This document shows positions 18,507-27,126 of a stretch of 64,000 nt of DNA, piece by piece; the first letter of the stretch is position 1; each line of letters begins with the position of its first letter. Source of the DNA: Planctomycetota bacterium (GTDB lineage: Bacteria > Planctomycetota > GCA-2746535); contig NVWA01000008.1 of the NCBI GenBank assembly GCA_002746535.1, positions 115,813 to 179,812 of the forward strand. The letters run 5' to 3'. The position numbers and the translations under genes were made by a program. The notes under the pieces are model-generated. The model saw nothing but the letters and a program-made list of their open reading frames with translations, ran no database searches and was not told the origin of the DNA.

Positions 18507-19925
18507 ATGTTTAAACTGTTAAATCCATTTTCGAATGAAATAGTTAGTGAATATAAACAGGAAGAAATGTTTATATCTTTTCAGTATATCCTAATTTCAT
18601 TTTTACCATTGAATTTAATTAATTGCTTTTTTTTTAAAGAGATATGGGATGTTAGTAATTGGGGGGTCGTTGCATATTTAGGTGTTATTATTTTAAATGT
18701 GATATGGTACAGCAAATTCAAAATATTTTGTGTTAATAGAATAAAATTCCAACTCATAGGTTTAAGTTTAATCAATTGGTGCATCTTGGATGTAAGTGAA
18801 TTTGGAAAAATATTACTTCTTGGCATTATTGTTTGGTCTATGATGAATTCGTTTTTGCTATCATGGAAAATTTCAGCAATATTATTTGGTGTATTATTTA
18901 TTGATGTATTATGTATAGGGTACATGTTACCAAAACCGGCAAATGAATCATGGTTGTATGTGCCTTTTTCAGTAATGATTTTTTCATTGTTAATGCAATT
19001 GCTTATTTATATGTGTTTATATGGTTTCAAAGACCGTAGAAACAAAATTTTAGATAAGATGAAATTAGTACGTGAATATGATGAAGAGTTGCTACTTAAT
19101 TTGATATATTTGAATGGTGCCTTTTATTCTGAATATAATAAGTTCGAAAAAAAACCAAAATTTGAGTATTTAAATTCACTGATTAGTGAAGTGCGTGCTT
19201 TGATTATTAGCTCTACAATGGGTAATATCTCTAATGAATGTAAGAATTTAAGAATACTTTCAAATAACTATAAGAAGGAAAATAATCAACCAGCAGAAGC
19301 GGTGAATGTCCTTTATGATCAGAGTCGTGAAATCATATTTCAGCATATACTAAATGCGAAAGATTCGATTCAAGAAGAGCACATAAAAATATTAGATATT
19401 CTAAATGATATTACGATCGATTTAAGTACCTTCATTTCATTTGAACAATGGAATGGAGATAAGTTTAAAAGTGGATTACAATTTAAAAAAATAATTATTA
19501 AGGATTTTGTTGAGGATGTTTTGAATTTAGGCGAGTTGATGCTTTCAGCTAATCAACCGAAATTTGATATGTTTTATAAAGGTGAAGAGCAGATAAGTAT
19601 TTCTATTTCTGCTTTTAGAACATTACTAATGTTTTTAATCCGATTATTTGCTGATGAAACTTTAAATGAGGATGACTGGATTCCTTTTTTTATTGAAAAT
19701 GATGATGAAAAGCAACTGAAATTAATCTTACCTATTAAAAACGATACTCTGAGCGTTTTCTATGCAACATCGTTATATAAAAATTATTGCAAAAATTCTA
19801 ATAACAAAGATATTACTCTCTATCATATGTTAAATCAAATTATTTTGCCCATTAAAGGTACGGTCATTTTTTCTATGAAAAGTGATAGTGTCTTTATAGA
19901 AATAACAATCCCTGCTACCTCTTGA
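18507..19925 (+). CDS. Membrane protein with degenerate histidine-kinase-like C-terminus
   Basis: 472 residues. About six hydrophobic segments (roughly residues 25-185) are followed by a cytoplasmic part. The end resembles the ATPase domain of a sensor kinase in outline (SAFRTLLMFLIRLFADE in place of the N box, IEITIPATS as in kinase C-termini), but the phospho-accepting His motif and the glycine-rich G boxes are missing. It could be a pseudokinase sensor or a kinase-derived scaffold. The start is set by the sigma54 promoter at 18418. It belongs to the same regulon as the chemotaxis genes downstream. Confidence 0.6.
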   Translation: MFKLLNPFSNEIVSEYKQEEMFISFQYILISFLPLNLINCFFFKEIWDVSNWGVVAYLGVIILNVIWYSKFKIFCVNRIKFQLIGLSLINWCILDVSEFGKILLLGIIVWSMMNSFLLSWKISAILFGVLFIDVLCIGYMLPKPANESWLYVPFSVMIFSLLMQLLIYMCLYGFKDRRNKILDKMKLVREYDEELLLNLIYLNGAFYSEYNKFEKKPKFEYLNSLISEVRALIISSTMGNISNECKNLRILSNNYKKENNQPAEAVNVLYDQSREIIFQHILNAKDSIQEEHIKILDILNDITIDLSTFISFEQWNGDKFKSGLQFKKIIIKDFVEDVLNLGELMLSANQPKFDMFYKGEEQISISISAFRTLLMFLIRLFADETLNEDDWIPFFIENDDEKQLKLILPIKNDTLSVFYATSLYKNYCKNSNNKDITLYHMLNQIILPIKGTVIFSMKSDSVFIEITIPATS

Positions 19926-19929
19926 AACT

Positions 19930-19974
19930 GTCAATTTCGTTTGACTTGATATCCCTTTGTCAGTTTATTTTGAC
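19930..19974 (+). promoter_or_regulatory. Paired GTCAR-N6-TTGAC dyads (UAS 2)
   Basis: 19930-19945 is GTCAATTTCGTTTGAC (perfect) and 19959-19974 is GTCAGTTTATTTTGAC (one mismatch), 29 bp apart. The nearer copy starts 66 bp before the -24 element at 20025. Confidence 0.75.
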
Positions 19975-20024
19975 GAAAATAATTGTGCAGCCATTTTTTT
20001 GTTAAGCATAACAGATAATCCTTT

Positions 20025-20040
20025 TGGCATGTACATTGCT
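20025..20040 (+). promoter_or_regulatory. Sigma54 promoter of hemerythrin-like genes 1 and 2
   Basis: TGGCAT-GTACA-TTGCT, preceded by T, matches the sigma54 consensus TTGGCAY-N5-TTGCW fully. The predicted start of transcription is near 20052, 29 bp before the ATG at 20081. Confidence 0.88.
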
Positions 20041-20080
20041 TTTAAAGTTTTAAATAAATTTAATTTTTAGAAAATTGATA

Positions 20081-20464
20081 ATGAATTCGATAGAAATAAT
20101 GCCTGATTTAATTAATGATAAAGATGATCAATTTAACGTTGCTAAAGCGCAAGATAGTAATTGTGAATTAATAAATAATCATTTTGTGAACATGTCGATT
20201 AGTGCATCATACGATCTGCACATTGAATTTTTGAATTCTTTTTTATTATTGAAAGAATGTTTTGAGTTTCATTTTGAACTTGAAGAGATTTACTATTTAA
20301 ATGAATCTAACAAGATCAATTTCTTTCATAAATTGATTCATAAAATATTTTTGAAGAGTTTGTGTTGTATTGAAAAAAGTATAGTTGAGTCCAAAGAAAA
20401 AAGATTCCTAATACTAAAAAATGTACGAAATTGGTATTTTGACCATATGAATGATTTTAAATGA
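20081..20464 (+). CDS. Hemerythrin-like protein, copy 1
   Basis: 127 residues with the bacteriohemerythrin ligand spacing: His34, His64 and Glu68 (HFELE), His83 and His87 (HKLIH), and His122 in WYFDHMNDF. The usual Asp five residues after the last His is absent because the protein ends there; an Asp is found at +3. Such four-helix proteins bind a di-iron centre and O2 or NO. The first codon choices are TTG 20075 and ATG 20081; the ATG is preferred. It overlaps copy 2 (ATGA). Confidence 0.7.
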   Translation: MNSIEIMPDLINDKDDQFNVAKAQDSNCELINNHFVNMSISASYDLHIEFLNSFLLLKECFEFHFELEEIYYLNESNKINFFHKLIHKIFLKSLCCIEKSIVESKEKRFLILKNVRNWYFDHMNDFK

Positions 20465-20808
20465 TGGCCATTAATAATAATTTCCCTTTAAATGATCATC
20501 CTGCAATAAAAAAAATGATTTTAAATTTATCAAATTTAATATCTGCTAATGAAAACAATGAATTTCAACATTTAATTATTTCTTTAAAACTACAGTTAGA
20601 AGAATATTTTACATATGAAGAAGCTAAATTTTTGAATGTCCATAATAAATTAAATAATTTTCATTTAAAAGAACATTCTGATTTTATAAATGAATTGTCT
20701 GACCTTGAAAGGGAAGGCCATAGGTCGAGTAAAGAGCGTATGTTCACCGTGTCAAAAATAAAATTTTGGCTGAATAACCACGTATCTAATTTGGATATTT
20801 TTCTGTAA
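20461..20808 (+). CDS. Hemerythrin-like protein, copy 2 (one ligand replaced)
   Basis: 115 residues, translationally coupled to copy 1. The pattern is His13, Tyr49 in place of His, Glu53, His68 and His72 (HLKEH), His107 and Asp112 (HVSNLD). Loss of the helix-2 His suggests an altered or mononuclear iron site, or a partner role with copy 1. It converges with a minus-strand binding-protein gene, with 16 bp between them. Confidence 0.65.
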   Translation: MMAINNNFPLNDHPAIKKMILNLSNLISANENNEFQHLIISLKLQLEEYFTYEEAKFLNVHNKLNNFHLKEHSDFINELSDLEREGHRSSKERMFTVSKIKFWLNNHVSNLDIFL

Positions 20809-20824
20809 AAAATAATTTTGATAA

Positions 20825-21631
20825 TTATCTTAGAGGTATTTTAGAAAGAATAGGACTTTTAATTCCCTTAATTTTTATTTTACTTGGAAGAACATCTTTG
20901 GGTACATTGCCTATACCCCAGTACTTTTCAATAACTTTATAGTATACCCCATTTTTTAATATTTTATTGTAACCTTTAATCAATTTACTTTTAATCATCT
21001 CATAACGTTTGTTAGATTTTAATATTGCTGGACCTTCATCTGGATTTATAAAAACGAAAAAATTGGCTTTTTTCAGTATCTTTGATTTCTTTAATAAGTA
21101 ACCTCCGCTCAAACCGGCGGCCTCAAAAAAATCAATTCGTTTTAGGATTGCCATTTCCAACATTGAGGATGGGTCTTTGATCTCCTGGACGGAGATATCA
21201 TTTTTTTCATAAATTTTTTTAAAAGCAGAATTGAAAATAATACCTGTTTTCTTCCCTTTAATCTCTTTTAATGAATTGAACGTTTTATTGTCATGATTTT
21301 CTGGGAAATAGAACAAAGCGGCAATAACATTATAGATATGCATCTTAAAGATAAGTGGATGATTTTTTTTCTGAATAAGAAAATGTGCTGATACCATATC
21401 AATTTTGCCAGTCAGAAGTTCAAGTTCAGCCCGTTTCGGTGAAAGCATGACAAACTCTACTTCTATATTTACAGAATTAAAAAGAGCTTTATATAGATCG
21501 TTCAATAAGCCACTTTTTTCATTTATGTGATAAGGTTCGTATTTGAATATTCCTATTTTTACCTTTTCATTACCAAGGAGGTTTAGGTTCGATATTAAGA
21601 TGATAGACAGTAATAAGATATTAAATTTCAT
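20825..21631 (-). CDS. Periplasmic amino-acid-type solute-binding protein (SBP family 3)
   Basis: 268 residues with a signal peptide (MKFNILLLSIILISNLNLLG) and a family-3 binding-protein pattern: VKIGIFKYEPYHINEKSGLLNDLYKAL, LLTGKIDMVSAHF and the C-terminal YYKVIEKYWG. No ABC permease or ATPase is nearby, so it may feed a chemoreceptor or sensor kinase instead of a transporter. It lies between hemerythrin and kinase genes, on the opposite strand, and no sigma54 promoter was found for it. Confidence 0.75.
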   Translation of the reverse strand: MKFNILLLSIILISNLNLLGNEKVKIGIFKYEPYHINEKSGLLNDLYKALFNSVNIEVEFVMLSPKRAELELLTGKIDMVSAHFLIQKKNHPLIFKMHIYNVIAALFYFPENHDNKTFNSLKEIKGKKTGIIFNSAFKKIYEKNDISVQEIKDPSSMLEMAILKRIDFFEAAGLSGGYLLKKSKILKKANFFVFINPDEGPAILKSNKRYEMIKSKLIKGYNKILKNGVYYKVIEKYWGIGNVPKDVLPSKIKIKGIKSPILSKIPLR

Positions 21632-21780
21632 TACAGATGTTATCAGAAAGCCTTTAATTGTTTTGTGTCATTGTTAGTTAAATAGGAATCATATGTATTT
21701 GCACTGCCTACAGTTAGAATCATAAGAAATAAAACATCTTTAGAGCCACTACGATGAATTGTTATTTTCTCATTAATTTT

Positions 21781-21796
21781 GTCAAGAAAACTTGAC
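21781..21796 (+). promoter_or_regulatory. Single GTCAA-N6-TTGAC dyad (UAS 3)
   Basis: GTCAAGAAAACTTGAC is a perfect copy. Here it is alone and 118 bp from the -24 element, about twice the distance seen at the other promoters. The operon it controls encodes the likely activator itself, so this may reflect a different mode of autoregulation. Confidence 0.7.
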
Positions 21797-21898
21797 ACTT
21801 TCCGTAAATATATGAAGCAAGTATTCTTAAATCTAAAATAATATAGAATCTAAAGGACTATACTTGAATAAAAGTATCTGAAGTTGATAATCTTTAAT

Positions 21899-21914
21899 TG
21901 GCATGAAATTAGCT
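21899..21914 (+). promoter_or_regulatory. Sigma54 promoter of the kinase/regulator operon
   Basis: TGGCAT-GAAAT-TAGCT keeps GG and GC ten bases apart and is preceded by T. The in-frame ATG at 21903 lies inside the -24 element and cannot be used; the next ATG is at 21957. Confidence 0.75.
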
Positions 21915-21956
21915 TTAGTGTATTTTGATAATATAACTGAAAAGATTTTTAAATTA

Positions 21957-23393
21957 ATGGTTACCAAAAAAATATCACATTCCCTGCTTAAAGCTGTTTT
22001 GATTATCAGTTTTATTTTTTCATTAATCACTACAGGCATTCAATTATATATCAATTACCAGCTTGAAATTAAATTTATTGATAAAGAATTGAGTAATGTG
22101 GAGTCGGGAATTCTTGATCCTCTAGGTCTGGCAATTTGGACTATAGATCGAGATCAAGTTGATACTTTAATAAAAGGTATATTAAATATAGAAGATGTTG
22201 TAAGAGTTCAGGTGAAAGCAAAGAAAAGTAAAATATTTATTGATATTCAAAAACCTGGATTAAGTCCTGATGTCGTAAATAAAAACCTTATACGTTTTGG
22301 AGATTCTGGTGTTTTAGGTGAATTGATAATATACACCACACATGATAGGTTAAAATCGAAACTATGGAATAATTTTTTAGTTATTCTTTTTACACAGCTA
22401 TTAAAAACGGTTTTTGTTTCTATGTTATTATTACTTGTTTTTCATTGGTTAGTAGTTGACCCAATACAAAAGATTTTATTGGATTTAAATGCTATTAAAG
22501 GGGACTCCATTGTTGGAAGTGAGCCTCATGAGATTTCTTCATCTCGAAAAAACCTCCCCGATGAATTTAGTGAGCTTATATCTTCAATTAATTCAATGTT
22601 AAAAAAGATCAATGATTTTACTTTGAAAAAGAAAGAAGAAGATCATGCATCACAAATAAAGTATGAGGAAACATTACATGCTAATAGATTGACAACTTTA
22701 GGTGGCTTATCTGCAGAATTAGCACATGAAGTTAATAATCCTAATGGTGCAATTTTATTTAATGCAAATACGTTGAAAAAAATATGTAGTAAAATTGGAG
22801 AAATAACGAAAGATTTTCAGTATCAAACTGAAGTCGATGAAAGTATCAGCGAGATCTTAGAAGCCTCATCTCGAATTAATGGAGTGATAGATCAGTTAAA
22901 AAATTATTCTAATAAAAAATCAATTGATAAAAAGATACCAATGAAGCCAATTTCAGCTTTAGAAGCTGCTATTAAGATGTTGCGATATAAGTTCTCTAGA
23001 AAGAAATTACTTGTTGAGTACTCAGATAATTCTGGTGGCAAGCTTATTTTAGCAAATCCATTGACTTTAGAACAAGTGTTTGTAAATATTTTAGATAATG
23101 CCTTTAATGCTGTTCCAGAGGTGGATGGGCTAATTGAAATATTAATTTCTAAAGAAGCTGATTTAGTTAGTATCAGTATAAAAGATAATGGTTCCGGAAT
23201 TGATCAAAAGATATCAAATTCTGTTTCTGAGGCTTTTATTACCACTAGATCTACTGAAGGAGGAACAGGTTTAGGTTTATATGTTACATCCAGAATAATC
23301 AAAGAGCATCAAGGTAGTTTAAATATTTCTTCTCCTAATCATGGGGGTACTGTAGTTACGATAACGTTTCCGCATTTTAGAGGTAAATCATGA
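21957..23393 (+). CDS. Membrane sensor histidine kinase (NtrB-like)
   Basis: 478 residues: a first membrane segment (about 10-35), a periplasmic sensor of about 110 residues, a second membrane segment near 150-175, a linker with a possible HAMP-like stretch, then the kinase core. The H box is LAHEVNNPNGAILFN (His about 258), the N box NPLTLEQVFVNILDNAFNA, and G boxes are DNGSGID and GGTGLGLYVTSRII. It ends overlapping the response regulator gene by an ATGA, so the two form a two-component pair. The start is set by the promoter at 21899. Confidence 0.85.
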   Translation: MVTKKISHSLLKAVLIISFIFSLITTGIQLYINYQLEIKFIDKELSNVESGILDPLGLAIWTIDRDQVDTLIKGILNIEDVVRVQVKAKKSKIFIDIQKPGLSPDVVNKNLIRFGDSGVLGELIIYTTHDRLKSKLWNNFLVILFTQLLKTVFVSMLLLLVFHWLVVDPIQKILLDLNAIKGDSIVGSEPHEISSSRKNLPDEFSELISSINSMLKKINDFTLKKKEEDHASQIKYEETLHANRLTTLGGLSAELAHEVNNPNGAILFNANTLKKICSKIGEITKDFQYQTEVDESISEILEASSRINGVIDQLKNYSNKKSIDKKIPMKPISALEAAIKMLRYKFSRKKLLVEYSDNSGGKLILANPLTLEQVFVNILDNAFNAVPEVDGLIEILISKEADLVSISIKDNGSGIDQKISNSVSEAFITTRSTEGGTGLGLYVTSRIIKEHQGSLNISSPNHGGTVVTITFPHFRGKS

Positions 23394-24784
23394 GTACGCA
23401 AAAAATTAAAATATTAGTGGTAGATGATGATAAATTATTTGCCAAAGGTCTTGTCCGTTCTTTAAGTTTAGATAACCCATGGGATATTCATGTGGAGCAT
23501 TCAGGCAAGGATGCTTTGAACTGGTTGTCAAATAATAATGCGCATATTGCTATCTTAGACATTATGATGCCTGAAATGCAAGGTGATGAATTACTTGAAA
23601 AAATTATTTCTTCATATCCACATATAAAGTGCCTAATGTTAACAGCGCATCAGGATGTTGACTGTGCTGTCAGGTGCATTAAAAATGGCGCTATAAATTA
23701 TTTATCTAAGCCAATTGAACCTGATCATCTATCATCTGAAATACATCGATTGGCAGCACAGCTTAATCTAGAATTTGAAAATAAGGTAATGAAAAAAGTC
23801 ATCATGGATTCTGATGATAAAATTGATGACGCCTTTAGTGAGATAATTACAAATGATCCCGGTTTAAAATTAATTTTTCATTATGTTTGTAGTATTGCTG
23901 TAACTGATCGTCCAATGCTTATATGCGGTGAAACAGGGACCGGTAAAGACTTAATGGCGCAAGCAATTCATCAAATTAGTAAACGAAAAGGTAATTATGT
24001 AACAGTTAATGTTGCTGGATTAGATGATCATTTGTTTAGCGATGCTTTGTTTGGGCATACTAAAGGGAGTTATACGGGAGCCGATTCTAAACGATCTGGA
24101 TTATTGGAAGAAGCTACTGATGGTACCATTTTTTTTGATGAATTTGGTGATCTTGAAATATCTTCGCAAATTAAATTACTTAGATTACTGCAAAATAAAG
24201 AATATCACCCAATTGGGTCAGATATTCCCAAAACGACTAATGCCCGATTTATATTTGCAACAAATCAAGATATAGAAAAGAAAATGGAAGATGGTTCTTT
24301 TAGGAATGATTTATATTATCGAATTAATAGTCATAAGGTTGACTTGCCTCCTTTAAAGAAAAGAAAAAATGATATTGCATTGCTTGTTGATCATTTTAAT
24401 CATCAGGCTTCAATATTATTCAAAAAAGAAAAACCTAAAATATCTCAAGAAGTATATGACTTATTAAGCTCATATCATTTTCCAGGTAATATCAGGGAAA
24501 TTGAAGGTTTATTGTTTGATGTAATAGGTACTCTAGATTCTGATACAATTACTGCAGATCAATTCCAACATAAATTAAAAACCTCATCAAGAGAAGAAGA
24601 GGAAACAAAAATGATAGATTTGACAGAAGGTGAAACGCTACCTACATTAAAAGCATCAGCAAGAATGTTAATTAATGAAGCACTACGTAGGACCGATGGG
24701 AATCAGTCATCGGCTGCAAAATTACTTGGTATTACTAGACAAGCAATGAATTCAAGATTAAAAAGTGCTCAATATGATGAATAG
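23390..24784 (+). CDS. Sigma54-dependent response regulator (NtrC family)
   Basis: 464 residues: a receiver domain with intact acidic pocket, Asp in IAILDIMMPEM and Lys in LSKPIEP; an AAA+ domain with Walker A GETGTGKDLMAQA, the sigma54-contact loop as GSYTGAD (GAFTGA variant) and Walker B IFFDEFGDL; and a Fis-type HTH (GNQSSAAKLLGITRQAMNSRL) at the end. It is the best candidate for the activator that binds the GTCAA-N6-TTGAC sites and drives the sigma54 promoters around it. That assignment rests on position and architecture only. Confidence 0.88.
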   Translation: MSTQKIKILVVDDDKLFAKGLVRSLSLDNPWDIHVEHSGKDALNWLSNNNAHIAILDIMMPEMQGDELLEKIISSYPHIKCLMLTAHQDVDCAVRCIKNGAINYLSKPIEPDHLSSEIHRLAAQLNLEFENKVMKKVIMDSDDKIDDAFSEIITNDPGLKLIFHYVCSIAVTDRPMLICGETGTGKDLMAQAIHQISKRKGNYVTVNVAGLDDHLFSDALFGHTKGSYTGADSKRSGLLEEATDGTIFFDEFGDLEISSQIKLLRLLQNKEYHPIGSDIPKTTNARFIFATNQDIEKKMEDGSFRNDLYYRINSHKVDLPPLKKRKNDIALLVDHFNHQASILFKKEKPKISQEVYDLLSSYHFPGNIREIEGLLFDVIGTLDSDTITADQFQHKLKTSSREEEETKMIDLTEGETLPTLKASARMLINEALRRTDGNQSSAAKLLGITRQAMNSRLKSAQYDE

Positions 24785-25007
24785 GAACATTCAGAAATTA
24801 TTTTATTTAAGTTAATTCGCAATCAACGATGCCATTTCGGTCGTAATACGGCTTTTTGAAAAGAAGTTTTCATTTATTGCAGGCATTATAATCATATACT
24901 TATTTTGATATCCTGAATTAGGTAGAACTATTTTTACTCTGATGACAAGGGCCTTTGTGATGACACTTCAGTTGATTATATCTGAATATTGTTTTAATGG
25001 TAAAGCT

Positions 25008-25772
25008 GTGAAAAAGTTTCTTTTGATCATTTATTTTAGTTTATCATTTACCTTTCTTTTAACAGAAGATAAGAAGATAAAAAAAATAACTCTAATTTTT
25101 GGAAGCAGTGAAAGCAAATCACTTAAAAGAATTATTAATGCAATATATTTTGAGATTAATAAGAGAGCGGTGAAGTTTGAAATTAAGCTAAAGTATTTCT
25201 CTTTTGCGCGATCATATCATGAAGTTGTCAGTGGTAATATTGATGGTGAGGTTGGTAGAGTTCAAGGCATCAAAAAAAATAATCCTGAGATGAAAACTCT
25301 AATCCAATTGAAAGAATCATTATTAGAGATAAATATATGTTTTTATGTCAAAAAAAATGATAAAAGAGAGTATGCAGATCTTAATAAACATAAAGAGATA
25401 AAAATTGCTTATGATAGTGGATACTTTATTGTTCATAAATTAATTTCCAAAGAATTGCGTGTTGCTGTTGATAGTGATGCTCATGCTTTGGAAATGTTAT
25501 TGTTAGGACGAGTTGATGGCGCTTTATTTTTAGAATTTAATGGCATTAGCACACTTAATCTGCCCAATGATAAGATAAAGGACTATAAGAAGATATCTTT
25601 CTATAAGGCCAAAGTATCCCCTATACTTAATAAAAAGCACCATGAACACATAAGTGAGTTTGAAGGCATAATAAAAGCCATGAAAAAAGAAAAGTTAATA
25701 AACAGGTTGATCAAAAATAATATGGCCGAAATCAAACTACTTCCAAAGCCTACAAATAAGTCAAAAGACTAA
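25008..25772 (+). CDS. Periplasmic solute-binding protein, family 3-like
   Basis: A GTG at 25008 begins a signal peptide (KKFLLIIYFSLSFTFLL), so it is chosen over an in-frame ATG at 24942 that would put 22 polar residues in front. The 254-residue product has the binding-protein pattern YHEVVSGNIDGEVGRVQGI and HKEIKIAYDSGYFI. It resembles the minus-strand gene at 20825 in type. The upstream gap (24785-25007) contains a TATAAT (24887-24892) without a good -35 box. No transporter genes are present. Confidence 0.65.
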   Translation: MKKFLLIIYFSLSFTFLLTEDKKIKKITLIFGSSESKSLKRIINAIYFEINKRAVKFEIKLKYFSFARSYHEVVSGNIDGEVGRVQGIKKNNPEMKTLIQLKESLLEINICFYVKKNDKREYADLNKHKEIKIAYDSGYFIVHKLISKELRVAVDSDAHALEMLLLGRVDGALFLEFNGISTLNLPNDKIKDYKKISFYKAKVSPILNKKHHEHISEFEGIIKAMKKEKLINRLIKNNMAEIKLLPKPTNKSKD

Positions 25773-25868
25773 TTCTCTTTATATTAATTCCATTAATTAT
25801 TACCAAGCCACATCTTGTTATGGATTCTTCCTGTATCTAAGTTTCTAGTCAAAAAATTTTGTTGATTC

Positions 25869-25916
25869 GTAACAATATTTTGACTTAAATTTATAAACAT
25901 GTCAAAGAGCTTTGAC
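25869..25916 (+). promoter_or_regulatory. Paired dyads, one weak and one perfect (UAS 4)
   Basis: 25901-25916 is GTCAAAGAGCTTTGAC (perfect). 25869-25884, GTAACAATATTTTGAC, keeps the right half and spacing but only part of the left half. They are 32 bp apart, and the nearer one starts 65 bp before the -24 element at 25966. Confidence 0.72.
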
Positions 25917-25965
25917 AGTGTTGTGTATTTTCGATTAAAGCCTCAATGTTAAATTACTTTTTTAT

Positions 25966-25981
25966 TGGTATCGATTTTGCT
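25966..25981 (+). promoter_or_regulatory. Sigma54 promoter of hemerythrin-like gene 3
   Basis: TGGTAT-CGATT-TTGCT, preceded by T, is a full match to the core elements. Transcription should start near 25993, 37 bp before the ATG at 26030, leaving room for the GGAG at about 26020. Confidence 0.85.
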
Positions 25982-26029
25982 TATCTCAAAGTAGTTGAAT
26001 TAAATAAAAAATAATTTTGGAGTTTTAAT

Positions 26030-26398
26030 ATGACAGGAATAACAGCAGTATTTGAAAAAAGATTTTTTAAAAACAAGTTAGATGAAATAGGTATGCATCT
26101 TCATAGCATGTCTGTTTATGTATCTAATGACAACAAGGAAAGCTTTTTAAAAACATATGATTTGATTAAAGAATGTTTTAGAAAACATTTCCATGAAGAA
26201 GAGAAAGAGTTTTTAAGTGAATCTAATAAGTTAAATTATTATCACAAGATTGTACATAAAATATTCAACATGGACTTAATTAGATATGAAAAGTCCTTAC
26301 ATGATTCAAATAACGCTAGAATGCAGATTTTGGTGAAAATTCAAAATTGGTATTTAAATCATTTAAAAGATTTTGATTCAAAACTTAACCAAAATTAA
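26030..26398 (+). CDS. Hemerythrin-like protein, copy 3 (complete ligand set)
   Basis: 122 residues. All hemerythrin ligands can be placed: His25 (or His23), His53 and Glu57 (HFHEE), His72 and His76 (HKIVH), His111 and Asp116 (HLKDFD). This is the only copy of the five with a full canonical set and is the best candidate for a working di-iron O2/NO binder. It aligns without gaps to copy 4. A GGAG lies about 7 bp before the ATG. It is followed by a small partner gene. Confidence 0.78.
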   Translation: MTGITAVFEKRFFKNKLDEIGMHLHSMSVYVSNDNKESFLKTYDLIKECFRKHFHEEEKEFLSESNKLNYYHKIVHKIFNMDLIRYEKSLHDSNNARMQILVKIQNWYLNHLKDFDSKLNQN

Positions 26399-26416
26399 CA
26401 ATGGATGGGTCTCATG

Positions 26417-26641
26417 ATGACATTTAATAAAACCTCTGAACTTATGTGGAATAAATTTGTGCTGGAATTTGGTGGAATCCATAATAATCGATTTTACTTT
26501 AAAAATTCATGTGACCCACGTTTTAATTATGCGATAGAATACTTTCATGACTTGATGTGGATTAGAGTGGTTAGTCAAGAGGAAAACTCAAAATACGATT
26601 ACGTTGCTTCAGAACATGTAAATAATTTATTTTTACTTTGA
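26417..26641 (+). CDS. Small partner protein of hemerythrin-like copy 3, short paralog of the 39699 gene
   Basis: 74 residues of unknown family. Its whole length matches the first 70 residues of the protein at 39699-40373: shared MTF-KTS-LMW at the start, YFKN, a FNY/FLY-x-FF block and LWI/MWI. The ATG at 26417 is chosen because it aligns with the paralog's start; in-frame ATGs at 26405 and 26414 also exist. The paralog has a further 150 residues, so this is either a compact form or a truncation. It also follows a hemerythrin-like gene. Confidence 0.6.
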   Translation: MTFNKTSELMWNKFVLEFGGIHNNRFYFKNSCDPRFNYAIEYFHDLMWIRVVSQEENSKYDYVASEHVNNLFLL

Positions 26642-26966
26642 AACTTTTTATATCAATGAATCAAGAACTTATCTTAGTTGGATGAAAGCTTCTTGTTGCA
26701 GGGCGAGATGGGTTTGTTGTCGAGGTACTTTCAGAAAGATTTAGTCTGATCGTAACATTCCAAATTATATAATTCTTATCTTACATCCTTTAAGGGGTTG
26801 CCGGATACTCCTTAGAAATGGATTATGTGTCAAAGACCTTTGTTGGATTCGCTAAGCAATATGCTATTCAGCAAATCAAATCTTTCTTAAACTTCCATAC
26901 AATTAATAATTTCCTTAAATAGGCCTTTTCTTTCGAGTCTTAACATAATGTCTTTTTGCGATGGAA
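26642..26966. other. Non-coding stretch with no recognisable gene
   Basis: About 325 bp between the small partner gene and the next enhancer pair. No open frame with a plausible start and no match to the missing C-terminal part of the upstream gene is visible. A degenerate copy of the regulon dyad, GTCAAAGACCTTTGTT, occurs at 26829-26844. Confidence 0.4.
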
Positions 26967-27016
26967 GTCAAAATTTGTTGACGAAAGGTTAAATTGCTTT
27001 GTCAGTTATCTTTGAC
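26967..27016 (+). promoter_or_regulatory. Paired GTCAR-N6-TTGAC dyads (UAS 5)
   Basis: 26967-26982 is GTCAAAATTTGTTGAC (perfect) and 27001-27016 is GTCAGTTATCTTTGAC (one mismatch), 34 bp apart. The nearer starts 65 bp before the -24 element at 27066. Confidence 0.78.
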
Positions 27017-27065
27017 AAAAACAAATTAATTATCCCTAAATCCTTTTATGAATGATTTAAAAAGA

Positions 27066-27081
27066 TGGTATCCAGTTTGCT
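27066..27081 (+). promoter_or_regulatory. Sigma54 promoter of the CheA operon
   Basis: TGGTAT-CCAGT-TTGCT matches the sigma54 core. It lies 46 bp before the start codon of the STAS gene at 27127 and should drive the STAS-cheA-cheW-receptor unit. Confidence 0.85.
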
Positions 27082-27126
27082 ATCTTTAGCTTCGTGTAGA
27101 AAAATATTTTTAATAGGAGTACTAAT

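Larger units (their letters stand above)
21632..21956. other. Divergent regulatory region between binding-protein and kinase genes
   Basis: 325 bp without a gene. It holds a perfect GTCAAGAAAACTTGAC dyad (21781-21796), a different dyad ATACTT-N6-AAGTAT (21860-21877) and the sigma54 promoter at 21899. The first 150 bp, next to the minus-strand gene, show nothing recognisable. Confidence 0.6.

Noticed and set aside
24838..24853. GG-N10-GC spacing before the binding-protein gene at 25008
   Set aside because: The flanks read CGGTCG and TACGGC, without the TTGG or TTGC context, and no GTCAA-N6-TTGAC dyad is upstream.
26829..26844. GTCAAAGACCTTTGTT as another regulon site
   Set aside because: Only the left half is intact and it is more than 220 bp from the nearest sigma54 promoter; listed only as a degenerate copy.
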